Origin: Alkalibacterium kapii
GTDB lineage: Bacteria > Bacillota > Bacilli > Lactobacillales > Carnobacteriaceae_A
Direction of reading: 5' to 3'
Length of the DNA stretch: 35,117 nt
NCBI RefSeq assembly: GCF_007988865.1
Contig: NZ_BJUY01000022.1
Location: 1-35,117, forward strand
This document shows, one piece after another, positions 15,843-24,695 of this stretch. Both the position numbers and the translations under genes were made by a program. The notes below the pieces were generated by a model. The model was given only the letters and a program-made list of their open reading frames with translations. It was not told the DNA's origin and did no database searches. Positions within the stretch are counted from its first letter, which is position 1, and the number at the start of each line of letters is the position of its first letter.

Positions 15843-16994
15843 TTACATAGCTTCTTTAAATATTTTAATGATATCTTTCTCTGTACCTGAAATCGGATTA
15901 GTTCCCGCATTCCCATCCTTCATTGCCATTTTTGCCATATATTCGAAATCTTCTTCTTTGACACCCATTTCAGCTAATCCTGAAGGAATACCCACATCTT
16001 CGGAAAGCTTTTTCAATGCACTGATGGCTTTATCTGCTGCTTCTCTAACTGAGAGGCCTTCAATGTTCTCTCCCAGAAATTCAGCGATGTTCGCATATTT
16101 TTGTGGATTGGAGATCAGGTTATAGCGAGCAACGTGCGGAAGTAGTACTGCATTAGCCACGCCGTGCGGCATATCATACAATCCACCTAATTGGTGTGCC
16201 ATAGCATGGACATACCCCAAGCCGGAATTGTTGAAAGCCATACCTGCAAGCAGTGAGGCATAAGCCATATTTTCTCGTGCTTCAATATTTTTACCATAAG
16301 CTACTGCTTGTCTGAGATTAGTAGAAATCAGTTTCATTGCCTGGATAGCAGCCGCATCGGTTACCGGATTGGCATCTAAGGTAATATAAGATTCAACTGC
16401 ATGAGTCAGTGCATCCATACCAGTTGCCGCAGTCAGTGCTGCAGGTTTACCCAACATAAGCAGTGGATCATTGATTGAAACAAGAGGTGTATTTCTCCAG
16501 CTCACGATGACATATTTTATTTTAAGTTCAGTATTGGTGATAACTGCATGACGCGTGATTTCACTGGCAGTACCTGCTGTCGTGTTTACCGCTACGATTG
16601 GCGGCAGTGGGTTTACAAGTGTATCAATACCAGCATAATCATAAAGATCTCCTTCATGCGTTGCTGCAATACCGATTCCCTTACCGCAGTCGTGAGGACT
16701 TCCGCCACCAACAGTCACAATCATGTCGCACTGCTCTGCTTCATAAATCTTCAATCCATCTGCAACGTTAGTATCTTTTGGATTAGGTTCGACTTGGTCG
16801 TAGATAGCATGTTCGATACCATCATCTGCCAAATGGTTAATGACCTGTTCGACCGGACCTCCCGGTAACTGTCTCAGGAAACTGTCTGTAACGATCAAAG
16901 CCTTCTTTCCGCCCAGAACCTTACATTTTTCTCCTACTACTTTTACTGCACCTCTGCCAAAATAATTTGTACTTGGTAAAAAATAATCATACAT
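15843..16994 (-). CDS. dhaT: 1,3-propanediol dehydrogenase DhaT
   Basis: A 383-aa iron-dependent group III alcohol dehydrogenase, closely similar to Klebsiella DhaT along its whole length. It reduces 3-hydroxypropionaldehyde to 1,3-propanediol with NADH, reoxidising cofactor made in the oxidative glycerol branch. The nucleotide motif GGGSPHDCGKG is at 96-106, and the metal ligands appear as D194 and H198 (GMDALTHAVE), H263 (YVHAMAH) and H277 (MPHG). AAGGAG precedes the ATG. It is the first gene after the conserved operator block at 17345-17391 and lies upstream of the transporter pair and dehydratase genes. Confidence 0.96.
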   Translation of the reverse strand: MYDYFLPSTNYFGRGAVKVVGEKCKVLGGKKALIVTDSFLRQLPGGPVEQVINHLADDGIEHAIYDQVEPNPKDTNVADGLKIYEAEQCDMIVTVGGGSPHDCGKGIGIAATHEGDLYDYAGIDTLVNPLPPIVAVNTTAGTASEITRHAVITNTELKIKYVIVSWRNTPLVSINDPLLMLGKPAALTAATGMDALTHAVESYITLDANPVTDAAAIQAMKLISTNLRQAVAYGKNIEARENMAYASLLAGMAFNNSGLGYVHAMAHQLGGLYDMPHGVANAVLLPHVARYNLISNPQKYANIAEFLGENIEGLSVREAADKAISALKKLSEDVGIPSGLAEMGVKEEDFEYMAKMAMKDGNAGTNPISGTEKDIIKIFKEAM

Positions 16995-17344
16995 CGTTAT
17001 CTCTCCTTATAAATTTATTGTATGGATATAAATCGATTCAATTAAATCAAAACTACTCTACCGTCTTACCAAGGGTTCTTTATGATACAATTCAAACATA
17101 AATAATTACCCGTCTGTCTGCCAGATACTTTTCCTTTAGCGCTACTGGCATTTCTGAAAAGCGATGGATAAAGACTTTGACAGGACCAAAAACTTTCAAA
17201 TCTTAAGAAAGATAATTATCTCGGCTAGAATTAAAATTATTCACCCGGATACAACCCTTTAGAGCGATGATATTTTGACCCTATCCCTCCTTTTTAGCAG
17301 CGTTAGTTTGTGATTAACTGAATTTGTTACAATTAAATCTTAAC
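16995..17344 (-). other. Long untranslated leader of dhaT
   Basis: About 350 nt between the dhaT start and the operator block, with no convincing gene. On the minus strand it contains an isolated AAGGAGGGAT near 17286-17297 without a good open frame after it. It also has a 6-bp inverted repeat (TGCCAG/CTGGCA, 17119-17150) beside a CAGACAGACGGG stretch. A B12 riboswitch was looked for and not found. Confidence 0.4.
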
Positions 17345-17391
17345 TTTAAAGCGTTTGTTTTGGAACGGACAGATTATTTAAAGTGTCAAAA
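17345..17391 (-). promoter_or_regulatory. Glycerol/DHA promoter-operator block, copy 2 (dhaT operon)
   Basis: It has the same three motifs and spacing as the blocks at 6241 and 21048: GCGTTTG (17351), N7, ACGGACA, N13, GTCAAAA (17385). On the minus strand TTGACA is at 17384-17389, 390 bp from the dhaT start. The cre-like part fits the consensus at 14 of 16 positions. The -10 region (GTTCCA) is poor, suggesting that an activator is needed. Confidence 0.68.
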
Positions 17392-17710
17392 TTATTGAAA
17401 TTTATTTATATTTTATTTTTATATCGTTCTATTCATCTTTAAAACTCTTATTTAAAAGGTTTTTTAAACTTGAACTGGAATCGAATGATTTAAATCATTT
17501 TTTTTATAAAAATAAGTTATGTATATATTTAATAAGTGAAAGTTTCACTAAAACAGACAAATACTATTATTTGCGCCAGTACTTTTTTAATAAATCTCCT
17601 TGTCACATAAATACTAGGCTATACGATTTTAATATTATCTAACCTGATCATAGACATCTATTTGCTATACTTTTAACAGTTCTCTTCAAATACAGACACT
17701 TCTGCAGGGT
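17392..17710. other. AT-rich intergenic region upstream of the dhaT operon
   Basis: About 320 bp of very AT-rich sequence between the operator block and the glpF terminator. No reading frame, repeat or known RNA is supported. It could hold upstream regulator sites for the dhaT promoter, but I see no specific motif. Confidence 0.35.
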
Positions 17711-17749
17711 AAAAAGAACGTCCATGATTTCATCATGAACGTTCTTAAA
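17711..17749. terminator. Terminator after glpF
   Basis: A strong stem (AAGAACGT and CATGAT pairing with ATCATG and ACGTTCTT) with a tiny loop. On the minus strand it is followed by TTTACC. It lies 65 bp past the glpF stop codon. The plus-strand side also carries a T-run, so it may work in both directions. Confidence 0.85.
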
Positions 17750-17812
17750 GTCAGTTTTTTTCTATTTTCAAAGGGATGTAACTACACCATCAGAATCATT
17801 TCTTTGTATTAA

Positions 17813-18535
17813 CTATAAGGTCATAGCCATGAACAGTAATGCCGCTATTATTCCGCCCATTAAGGGGCCTATGATTGGGATCCATGAGTACTCCCATTCT
17901 GAATCACCTTTATTTGCTATGGGAAGGAGTTGATGGGCGATTCTCGGACCTAGATCACGTGCTGGGTTGATTGCATATCCTGTCGTTCCTCCCAGCGAAA
18001 TTCCGATAGCTATAATCAGTAAACCTGTGACTACCGGGAGGACACCTTCAGAAAATTCTCCGAGAGTAAAAGCCAAAAGAACAAACACCAAAACGGTGGT
18101 CGCAATGGTTTCCGATAACAGATTCCATTTGCTTCCTTTGATCGCCGGCCCTGTCGAGAATACAGCCAAAATAGCTGTCTCGTCATCTGTTGCAGCAAAA
18201 TGTGGTAGATAGTGCAGCCAAACGAGTGCAGCTCCTGTAAAAGCACCCGCTACTTGCGCAAAGATATAGGGAAGAACAAGAGTCCAACCTATCTTTCCGG
18301 AAACTGCCATTCCAAATGTTACAGCAGGATTGATATGTGCAGGCGAAAGCCAGCTGGCGGCATATATCCCCATGCTCACCGCTAATCCCCAACCGATCGT
18401 AATCATAAGCCATCCGCCTTCATAAGATTTCGTTCTTTTCAATACATTTGCCGCAACAGCACCATCTCCGAGCAAAATCAAAATCATTGTACCGAAGAAT
18501 TCTCCAAGTAGTTGCTGAAATAAAGTGGTATCCAA
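17813..18535 (-). CDS. glpF: Glycerol uptake facilitator (aquaglyceroporin)
   Basis: A 240-aa MIP-family channel with six membrane segments and both NPA boxes (HINPAV with N69, YAINPARDLGPR with N190). Asp after the second NPAR marks a glycerol-conducting rather than water-only channel. It admits glycerol by facilitated diffusion. The start is taken as TTG at 18535, where GGGAG lies 8 nt upstream; the ATG at 18541 is only 2 nt from that site, and the ATG at 18556 has none. The gene follows the fused dihydroxyacetone kinase by 193 bp in the same orientation and is probably co-transcribed with it. Confidence 0.94.
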   Translation of the reverse strand: MDTTLFQQLLGEFFGTMILILLGDGAVAANVLKRTKSYEGGWLMITIGWGLAVSMGIYAASWLSPAHINPAVTFGMAVSGKIGWTLVLPYIFAQVAGAFTGAALVWLHYLPHFAATDDETAILAVFSTGPAIKGSKWNLLSETIATTVLVFVLLAFTLGEFSEGVLPVVTGLLIIAIGISLGGTTGYAINPARDLGPRIAHQLLPIANKGDSEWEYSWIPIIGPLMGGIIAALLFMAMTL

Positions 18536-18728
18536 TGTCATCTCTCCCTGATTCATTTTTTGTTTTTAGCATGCTGCAGCTGAAACATGCTGCACATTTT
18601 ACTGTACAAACTCTTTACTGCATCTTTAGCCTGATCGTATTCCGTCATGATTACAGAAGTATTCAGCTTATTTTATAAAACAGCAGTAAGCGTACTCCCA
18701 CGTCAAAACTTCATGTTGTTTATCACTA

Positions 18729-20483
18729 TTATTGGATACTTTTAGATAATTCTGTAAAAATCGTTCCCAGTGCAAACGCTCCAGCATCTGGATGTCCGAT
18801 ACTGCGTTCGCCGACAGTTCCAGCACGACCCATACGAGCAACGATGTCTTCTGTATTTTTCGCACCTTTAACTGCTGCACTGGCACCGTTTTTGAATGTT
18901 GTCTTAAAGTCCTCGTCAGCTGCTGCACTCTCAGCCCAAGCTTCTTGACATGGGACAAGTGCGTCGATCAATGTTTTATCACCGACTTCTGCGCCTTTAC
19001 CGAATGACCGTTCACCAGTCGACTGAATACCTTTTACTGCAGCATCGATCATATCAGAAAATTCTTCGACGGATAGTTCTTTTTTGCCTTCGACTTTTTT
19101 ACCAGCTGCTCTAAATGCAGAACCCCAAATCGGACCTGAAGCGCCACCGCAGTTCTCCATAATGATCAGCGAGCACTCTTCAAGGAACTCTCCGATGTCA
19201 TTTGACTGCTCCAGTACATAATCCCATTCTCTTTTCAGCTGCTTAAACCCGTTTGAAATACTCATACCGAAATCACCATCACCGGCGTGAGTATCCAGTT
19301 CGTTAAATGCCCCTTCGTTTTCGATAATGATTTCACTCATTTTATCCACTAAATAAATCATGTTATTTAACGTCAGCGTTTTATTAGAAATTTTGACGTA
19401 TTCTTTATCTGTCTCTACTTTAAAAGATGCTGATTGATTTGTCTGCTCCAGAACAGCATCAGTAAATTCTACACGCTTCACAGGTCCTGAAACTTTGAAA
19501 GCGGGTGTATCACTCTCTTTATTTATGAGTGATTTCAATTCCTCATCCAACTTCATGAGCGAAACAGAAACACCTGCCATGTCAACACTTGTCATATAGT
19601 TTCCTACAAATGTACGACAAATTTTTATATTTCTTTCAGAAAGTTCTCTCGCTACTTCATTATTGAATAAATAGAGTTCTTGAAGAGGCGTTGCTCCGAA
19701 ACCATTAATTAATACGACAAGCTCTTCTTCGTTATTATCCGTAACATTTAAATCTTTTAATAGATCTTTGACCATACGTTCAGCTAGTTGACTAGCTGAC
19801 ATCATTTTCTCTTTTCTTATCCCCGGTTCACCATGGATACCTACCCCATATTCCATTTCGTCATCTTCCAGCTTAAATGTTGGTGTTCCTTTAGCAGGCA
19901 CTGTGCCAGATGTTAGTGCAATACCAATACTACGCACGTTATCAGCTGCTTTTTGTGCGACGGTTTTAACATCTGAAAGTGAACGTCCTTCTTCTGCGGC
20001 TGCCCCAGCTATTTTGTGAACCAAAACCGTTCCAGCAACACCTCGGCGTCCAACTGTATATAAACTGTCCTCTACGGCAATATCATCTTCAACTTTTACA
20101 TAATCAACAACTGCTCCGTCTTCTTTAGCGAGATGCGCCGCATTTTTGAAGTTCATGATATCTCCAGAATAGTTTTTGATGATCAGTAGTGTTCCTTTGC
20201 TGCTCTGTGTTTTTTTGATTGCTTGATAAACCTGTATCTGTGAAGGCGAGGCAAAAACTTCTCCACATACAGCCGCATCCAGCATTCCCTTACCTATAAA
20301 ACCAGCATGCGCGGGTTCATGTCCGCTGCCGCCCCCACTGATTAACGTGACTTTTTCATCATTCATTTTTTTCTTTTTAATTACCTTGTATTTATTTATG
20401 AGTTCAAGTTCCGGATGAGCCAAAACTATGCCATTAATCATTTCCATCATCAGCGTATCTGGTGTATTGATTATTTTTTTCAT
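18729..20483 (-). CDS. ATP-type dihydroxyacetone kinase, DhaK-DhaL fusion
   Basis: A 584-aa single-chain kinase (DAK family, Citrobacter/eukaryote type) that uses ATP directly. The K domain (1 to about 330) has H55 in GSGHEPAHAG, D108 and H217 in GVGIHGEPG. The L domain (about 370-584) has the Mg-nucleotide ligands D397, D402 and D404 (LDTHAGDGDFG) and ERSIGHPDAGAF. The linker near 330-365 joins the domains without a separate DhaM. A GGGAG site precedes the ATG. The window therefore encodes two mechanistically different DHA kinases. This one has its own copy of the shared operator, 604 bp upstream, and heads the transcript to glpF. Confidence 0.94.
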   Translation of the reverse strand: MKKIINTPDTLMMEMINGIVLAHPELELINKYKVIKKKKMNDEKVTLISGGGSGHEPAHAGFIGKGMLDAAVCGEVFASPSQIQVYQAIKKTQSSKGTLLIIKNYSGDIMNFKNAAHLAKEDGAVVDYVKVEDDIAVEDSLYTVGRRGVAGTVLVHKIAGAAAEEGRSLSDVKTVAQKAADNVRSIGIALTSGTVPAKGTPTFKLEDDEMEYGVGIHGEPGIRKEKMMSASQLAERMVKDLLKDLNVTDNNEEELVVLINGFGATPLQELYLFNNEVARELSERNIKICRTFVGNYMTSVDMAGVSVSLMKLDEELKSLINKESDTPAFKVSGPVKRVEFTDAVLEQTNQSASFKVETDKEYVKISNKTLTLNNMIYLVDKMSEIIIENEGAFNELDTHAGDGDFGMSISNGFKQLKREWDYVLEQSNDIGEFLEECSLIIMENCGGASGPIWGSAFRAAGKKVEGKKELSVEEFSDMIDAAVKGIQSTGERSFGKGAEVGDKTLIDALVPCQEAWAESAAADEDFKTTFKNGASAAVKGAKNTEDIVARMGRAGTVGERSIGHPDAGAFALGTIFTELSKSIQ

Positions 20484-21047
20484 TTAAAACATCTCCCTAT
20501 TATTTATTATATTGCTTATCATCTAATCATCAATTGGCTTCAAATTCACTAAAGCGAGCCAATTCACATGGTTTTTCTGAATAACACTGGTATGATCACC
20601 CTTATAGATAAGTAATCACTTAATTAATTTTCTGTATTTATATTCACAATGACACTTAATCCCACAACAACCGAAAAACTTCCTGGCAAGCGGCTAACTC
20701 TCTAAACTAATGATCCGTAAAACAGTTGTCTGGCTGTCTCTATTGAAAAAATGCTCATTTAGAGTTAGATTTTTTCCCGGACATGATGTGATTCCGGCGA
20801 TACTAACATCCGTTTTACTATGCATCCAATATTTGAACAGGATACAGTCTTCCAGTAGCTATAGGTAAAAAAATAAATACAAAATTTCTGCTTAATTTTT
20901 TTCCATGCATCTCATACATTGTCCAAAGACTACCTGCTTTCATCCCTCCTTGACTAGCTATTTTTAAAGTAATAAATCTTATTCGCGATATATTCAGCAT
21001 TAAATCCAATCGTATTGATAGACTTATTCTGCTAACAATACTTTACT
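20484..21047 (-). other. Very long leader of the fused DHA kinase gene
   Basis: About 560 nt between the gene and its operator block. A 63-codon frame (20818-21009, minus) contains AAGGAGGG directly abutting an internal ATG (zero spacing). Its predicted peptide has no family resemblance, so I do not call it a gene. The region may carry a structured leader RNA, but no known class is recognisable. Confidence 0.4.
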
Positions 21048-21107
21048 ATGTAAGCGTTTGTTTTTAAACGGACAGATGTTTTGATATGTCAAAACATCTG
21101 TCCGTTT
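21048..21107 (-). promoter_or_regulatory. Glycerol/DHA promoter-operator block, copy 3, with a 17-bp perfect palindrome
   Basis: GCGTTTG (21054), N7, ACGGACA, N13, GTCAAAA (21088) has the same spacing as copies 1 and 2. The cre-like part fits the consensus at 15 of 16 positions. On the minus strand TTGACA is at 21087-21092, 604 bp from the kinase start. Only this copy is followed by a mirror-image half: AAACGGACAGATGTTTT (21066-21082) pairs perfectly with AAAACATCTGTCCGTTT (21091-21107) around an 8-nt loop. This gives the operator two facing ACGGACAGAT sites. Confidence 0.72.
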
Positions 21108-21656
21108 CATTATTCGAAGTGTGACAACATACACTTGTGCCATACAAGGAGATGCCATCATTCAGTTTATCCTTACGAATAAGTCATCACCTATTTATTG
21201 AGAACCTTGATCCAAAAAAATCGTTTGTTAAAACATCAGTCAGTTAAATAATTAAAAATTGATAGATGCAGATAAATGAACTAGGCCATAAACAGAAAAC
21301 GTGAGTTGCAGATGGTCATACCAGCAAGAGAGGATACGAACATTTTTAAATAAAGTTACTGCAGAGTGTCTGAAATGCTGTTCGTCAATAAACATTTAGG
21401 CGTCCATTCTGAAAAGGGAATAACATTAAAGAACCTGTACCGTTGCGTGTGAAGCCATATATTAGTTGAACTGGATAAAGATGAATCCTATTGAGGTGTA
21501 GATGTAAGTGAAAAAAAGCTATTGGAAGTGAAATACATTCATCAAGACAGCTTCCTCTAGAACACATCAATGAATAAAAAAGCTGATTGGCTGGACCGCT
21601 GATGATAAATTAGCCGTCTTAGTCAGCTGTCTTGGTTCTATTACACTGATAGTGCA
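21108..21656. other. Intergenic region, possible decayed gene
   Basis: About 550 bp without an intact gene. One plus-strand frame from about 21310 to 21590 reads as plausible protein (for example GVDVSEKKLLEVKYIHQDSF) interrupted by TAA, TGA, TGA and TAG, so a degraded gene is possible. I do not recognise the family. The 61-codon minus frame at 21385-21570 has no ribosome binding site. Confidence 0.25.
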
Positions 21657-21702
21657 AGAAAAAAAAGAGAGGTCAGCACAAAACCTGCTTCGCCTCTCTT
21701 CT
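21657..21702 (-). terminator. Terminator after pta
   Basis: An AAGAGAGG/CCTCTCTT stem with an inner AGCA/TGCT hairpin is followed on the minus strand by eight T residues. It lies about 70 bp past the pta stop codon. Confidence 0.9.
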
Positions 21703-21773
21703 ATATTAAAAAACATTTTCATTTCATACATGTATGCATTTAATAGTCATGCATTTTGGTTACAACTGTAAAT

Positions 21774-22754
21774 TCAATCTTGGATCGACTGGTTGGCTGT
21801 GATGATCGCTGTTTTATATACATCCTCTTCGACAGATCCACGAGATAAGTCAGAAACCGGTTTGTTTAAGCCTTGTAAAATTGGTCCTACAGCTTCAAAG
21901 TTTCCAAAACGCTGAGCGATTTTATACCCAATATTTCCAGATTGCAGCTCAGGGAAGACAAAGACAGTGGTTTCTCCGGCTACCTTAGATTCTGGTGCCT
22001 TTTGTTTTGCTACAGCAGGTACAAAAGCGGCATCGAATTGAAGCTCTCCGTCAATATCAAACTCAGGTGCCATCCCTTGGGCGATACCTGTAGCTTCGCG
22101 TACTTTATCAACGACAGGAGCTTCGGCGGATCCTTTAGTGGAGAAGCTTAAAAGAGCAACTTTTGGATCGATATCGAACATTTTAGCCGTACGTGCACTC
22201 TCAACAGCGATTTCTGCTAAAGTCTGGGCATCCGGATCTGGATTGATGGCACAATCAGAAAAGACGTATTTCTCCTGTCCGCGTCCACGCAGCATGATGA
22301 ATGCGCCTGATGTACGGCTTATTCCCGGACGAGTTTTGATGATCTGCAGTGCTGGTCTTACCGTTTCACCTGTTGAGTGAATCGCTCCACTGACCAGTCC
22401 ATCAGCTTTATCCATATAAACGAGCATCGTTCCAAAGTAATTGACTTCAAGCAGCTGCTCTCTTGCTTGTTCTTCTGTGGCTTTCCCTTTACGACGTTCA
22501 ACGAATGCACTTACCATCTCATCGTATGCATCATAATCACGAGGGTTCACAATGTCGATCCCCGTCAGGTCAAACCCATTTTCTTTGGCAACGTTTAAGA
22601 CTTCGTCTCTATCGCCAATCAGAATCGGGGTAAGTAACTCGTCGTGGTATAAACGAACCGCCGCTCCTAAAATACGTTCATCTGTTGCTTCAGGAAAAAC
22701 GATTTTCAAATTTTTCCCCTGAATTTTACTTTTCAAGCTTTCAAATAATTCCAC
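21774..22754 (-). CDS. pta: Phosphate acetyltransferase
   Basis: A 326-aa Pta of the short Firmicutes (EutD-like) type. It converts acetyl-CoA and phosphate to acetyl phosphate, which acetate kinase uses to make ATP. Recognisable stretches include the KIVFPEATDERIL N-terminus, VNYFGTMLVYMDKADGLVSG, GAIHSTGETVRPALQII and the C-terminal LQGLNKPVSDLSRG. The start is GTG at 22754, where GGAGGG sits 7 nt upstream; the ATG at 22769 overlaps that site and would add five atypical residues. ung lies 87 bp upstream in the same orientation. It is the usual acetate-branch partner of glycerol fermentation, though this may be coincidental here. Confidence 0.95.
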   Translation of the reverse strand: MELFESLKSKIQGKNLKIVFPEATDERILGAAVRLYHDELLTPILIGDRDEVLNVAKENGFDLTGIDIVNPRDYDAYDEMVSAFVERRKGKATEEQAREQLLEVNYFGTMLVYMDKADGLVSGAIHSTGETVRPALQIIKTRPGISRTSGAFIMLRGRGQEKYVFSDCAINPDPDAQTLAEIAVESARTAKMFDIDPKVALLSFSTKGSAEAPVVDKVREATGIAQGMAPEFDIDGELQFDAAFVPAVAKQKAPESKVAGETTVFVFPELQSGNIGYKIAQRFGNFEAVGPILQGLNKPVSDLSRGSVEEDVYKTAIITANQSIQD

Positions 22755-22841
22755 AATATTTCCCTCCATTGTTGTTTTTCTACATATAACATCTTAACAC
22801 TTTTAAACAGTGATTCACACCAATCTTTCTATTTTCATCTA

Positions 22842-23525
22842 TCAATTTTCAACTTCAGGGATTTCCCAGTCTATTGGCTTTTCACCCATTTCTTTTAAGG
22901 CTTTGTTTGTTTTTGAAAAAGGTTTTGAACCAAAGAAACCTCTATAAGCCGATAAAGGACTCGGGTGCGCCGATGTAATGACTTTATGCCTGTCTTCGTT
23001 GATCATATGTCGTTTAGATTTAGCTGCATTGCCCCATAAAAGAAAAACGATCGGTTTCTTTCGGTCATTGAGTGCTTTTATAACGTCATCTGTTAAATTT
23101 TCCCATCCCATTTTGCGATGTGAGTGGGCCTGGCCTTTTCGGACAGTTAAAACAGTATTTAAAAGCAGGACACCTTCTTTAGCCCACTTTTTCAAATAGC
23201 CATGTGAAGGCGTTGGAACGCCCAGATCATTTTCCAACTCCTTGTACATATTCCGCAGTGAAGGTGGAATCGAAACACTGGGATCAACAGAAAAGCTGAG
23301 TCCATGCGCCTGGTTTTTACCGTGATAAGGGTCCTGTCCCAGCAACACAACTTTTACCTCATGATAAGGTGTCCACTCAAACGCCTGCCAGATATCCTCT
23401 TTTTTTGGGTATACTGTTGTGGTCTCGTATTCTTTTTTCAAAAATTCTCTGAGAGCGAAGTAAGACTTCTTTTGTGCTGCTTTTTCCAGTATAGGCTGCC
23501 AGTCATTGTTTACAGAAATAGTCAT
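22842..23525 (-). CDS. ung: Uracil-DNA glycosylase, family 1
   Basis: A 227-aa base-excision repair enzyme that removes uracil from DNA. Motif 1 GQDPYHG (residues 63-69, catalytic D65) and motif 2 HPSPLSAYRGFFG (from H187) are intact, as is LLNTVLTVRKGQAHSH. Length is normal for the family. AAAGGAG lies before the ATG. It is divergent from the HAD phosphatase gene with about 110 bp between them, and it precedes pta in the same direction. Confidence 0.97.
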   Translation of the reverse strand: MTISVNNDWQPILEKAAQKKSYFALREFLKKEYETTTVYPKKEDIWQAFEWTPYHEVKVVLLGQDPYHGKNQAHGLSFSVDPSVSIPPSLRNMYKELENDLGVPTPSHGYLKKWAKEGVLLLNTVLTVRKGQAHSHRKMGWENLTDDVIKALNDRKKPIVFLLWGNAAKSKRHMINEDRHKVITSAHPSPLSAYRGFFGSKPFSKTNKALKEMGEKPIDWEIPEVEN

Positions 23526-23638
23526 AGAGCTCTCCTTTTAAATTTATTTTAATATAATGATAATTACCGTGTTCTATTCTGTTTTTTTTGGTATGCTAGT
23601 TTTAATGATTATATTGCATTAAAGGAGTAGACATACAG

Positions 23639-24523
23639 ATGATAAAGTTAATTGTTTCAGATATGGATGGCACCCTGCTTGATGAAAATATGGAAATCAG
23701 CTATGCCAATGTTTCCGCTATCAAGCGCGCACAAAGCCAGGGGATCCATTTCGCCATTGCGACCGGGCGGGACTTTCCCATGGCGTACCCTTTGTTAGAG
23801 GACAACGGTATAAGCTGTCCAGTGATTGCTCAAAATGGCGCACAATATTTTGATGAAGACAGCAACGTCAAGTATAACCGTGGTCTTGAAAAAAGTACAG
23901 TCAGAAAAATGTTAGATATCTTCTCCGGATACGAAGATATTCACGAAGAACTGATGACATCCAAGGGTATTTATTCAGACAATAAAGATCATCGCTTGGA
24001 AATGCTTGCTATGATGCTTTATGACATGAACCCTGACACGTCATACGAAGAGGCTCTCGAGAATGCTGCTGAATACGCAAAAGAGCTGAAAATACATTTT
24101 GTCGATGATTATGTAGAAATCATTAATGACGACAGTGCGATCATTCTCAAAGTGTCTGTGCACTCCAGTAAGGGACGCGAGATCCTCGATCCACTCAAGG
24201 AAGAACTGCAGCGTGAGATTCCTATTTTAGCTATCACTGCCTCCAGTAAACGAAACCTTGAAATCAACCATGAAGCAGCTCAAAAAGGTATCGCTGTCGC
24301 TCAGCTGGCCAAACAGTTAGGTGTAAAAGCTGAAGAAGTGATGACGGTCGGCGATAATATCAATGATCTGTCAATGCTTGAGTGGGCGAAGTACTCAGTA
24401 GCTGTAGAGAATGCAGAGCCTGAAGCTAAAGCAGCTGCCCGATTTTTAACGTCCAGCAACCGTCAAAACGGCGTGGCTGAAGCCATATCCCGAGTGTTGA
24501 GCGATAAGTTTTATAACCAATAA
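23639..24523 (+). CDS. HAD-superfamily Cof-type sugar phosphatase
   Basis: A 294-aa cytosolic phosphatase of the Cof (IIB) HAD group. Motif I is DMDGTLLD (nucleophile D8, acid D10), ATGRDF lies near 41-46, and motif IV is GDNINDLSML (D239, D243). The cap domain spans about residues 85-200. Such enzymes dephosphorylate sugar phosphates or flavin intermediates with broad specificity, so no substrate is assigned. AAAGGAG lies upstream of the ATG. It is a single-gene unit with its own strong terminator. Confidence 0.93.
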   Translation: MIKLIVSDMDGTLLDENMEISYANVSAIKRAQSQGIHFAIATGRDFPMAYPLLEDNGISCPVIAQNGAQYFDEDSNVKYNRGLEKSTVRKMLDIFSGYEDIHEELMTSKGIYSDNKDHRLEMLAMMLYDMNPDTSYEEALENAAEYAKELKIHFVDDYVEIINDDSAIILKVSVHSSKGREILDPLKEELQREIPILAITASSKRNLEINHEAAQKGIAVAQLAKQLGVKAEEVMTVGDNINDLSMLEWAKYSVAVENAEPEAKAAARFLTSSNRQNGVAEAISRVLSDKFYNQ

Positions 24524-24537
24524 AATCAAAACCACTG

Positions 24538-24571
24538 GAGGTTGGGACATAAAAGTCCCAGCCTCTTTTTT
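24538..24571 (+). terminator. Terminator after the HAD gene
   Basis: An 11-bp perfect stem (GAGGTTGGGAC/GTCCCAGCCTC with one G-T pair) with a 6-nt loop is followed by six T residues. Hairpins of the GAGGxTGGGACATAAAAGTCCCA type occur repeatedly in enterococci and related genera. Confidence 0.93.
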
Positions 24572-24695
24572 GTCTGCGAATCGCTGTTTATAAAAGTTTT
24601 AAACAAATATACAACGCTGCTCACCTGGCCTGCGTTTATTTCATCTCAAGGATAATGGTCTGCATACGTTTAAATCCATTCTTTTCCCCTTGGTT

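Noticed and set aside
17100-17155. Cobalamin riboswitch upstream of dhaT
   Set aside because: A GGCAGACAG stretch and a CCAG/CTGG pair recall a B12 box, but the conserved core elements of the riboswitch are absent. A covariance-model scan (RF00174) would settle it.
20818-21009. 63-codon minus-strand frame in the kinase leader
   Set aside because: AAGGAGGG abuts its internal ATG with no spacing, and the peptide has no recognisable domain. A leader peptide cannot be excluded.
21385-21570. 61-codon minus-strand frame
   Set aside because: It has no ribosome binding site and no family resemblance, and lies in a region that looks decayed.
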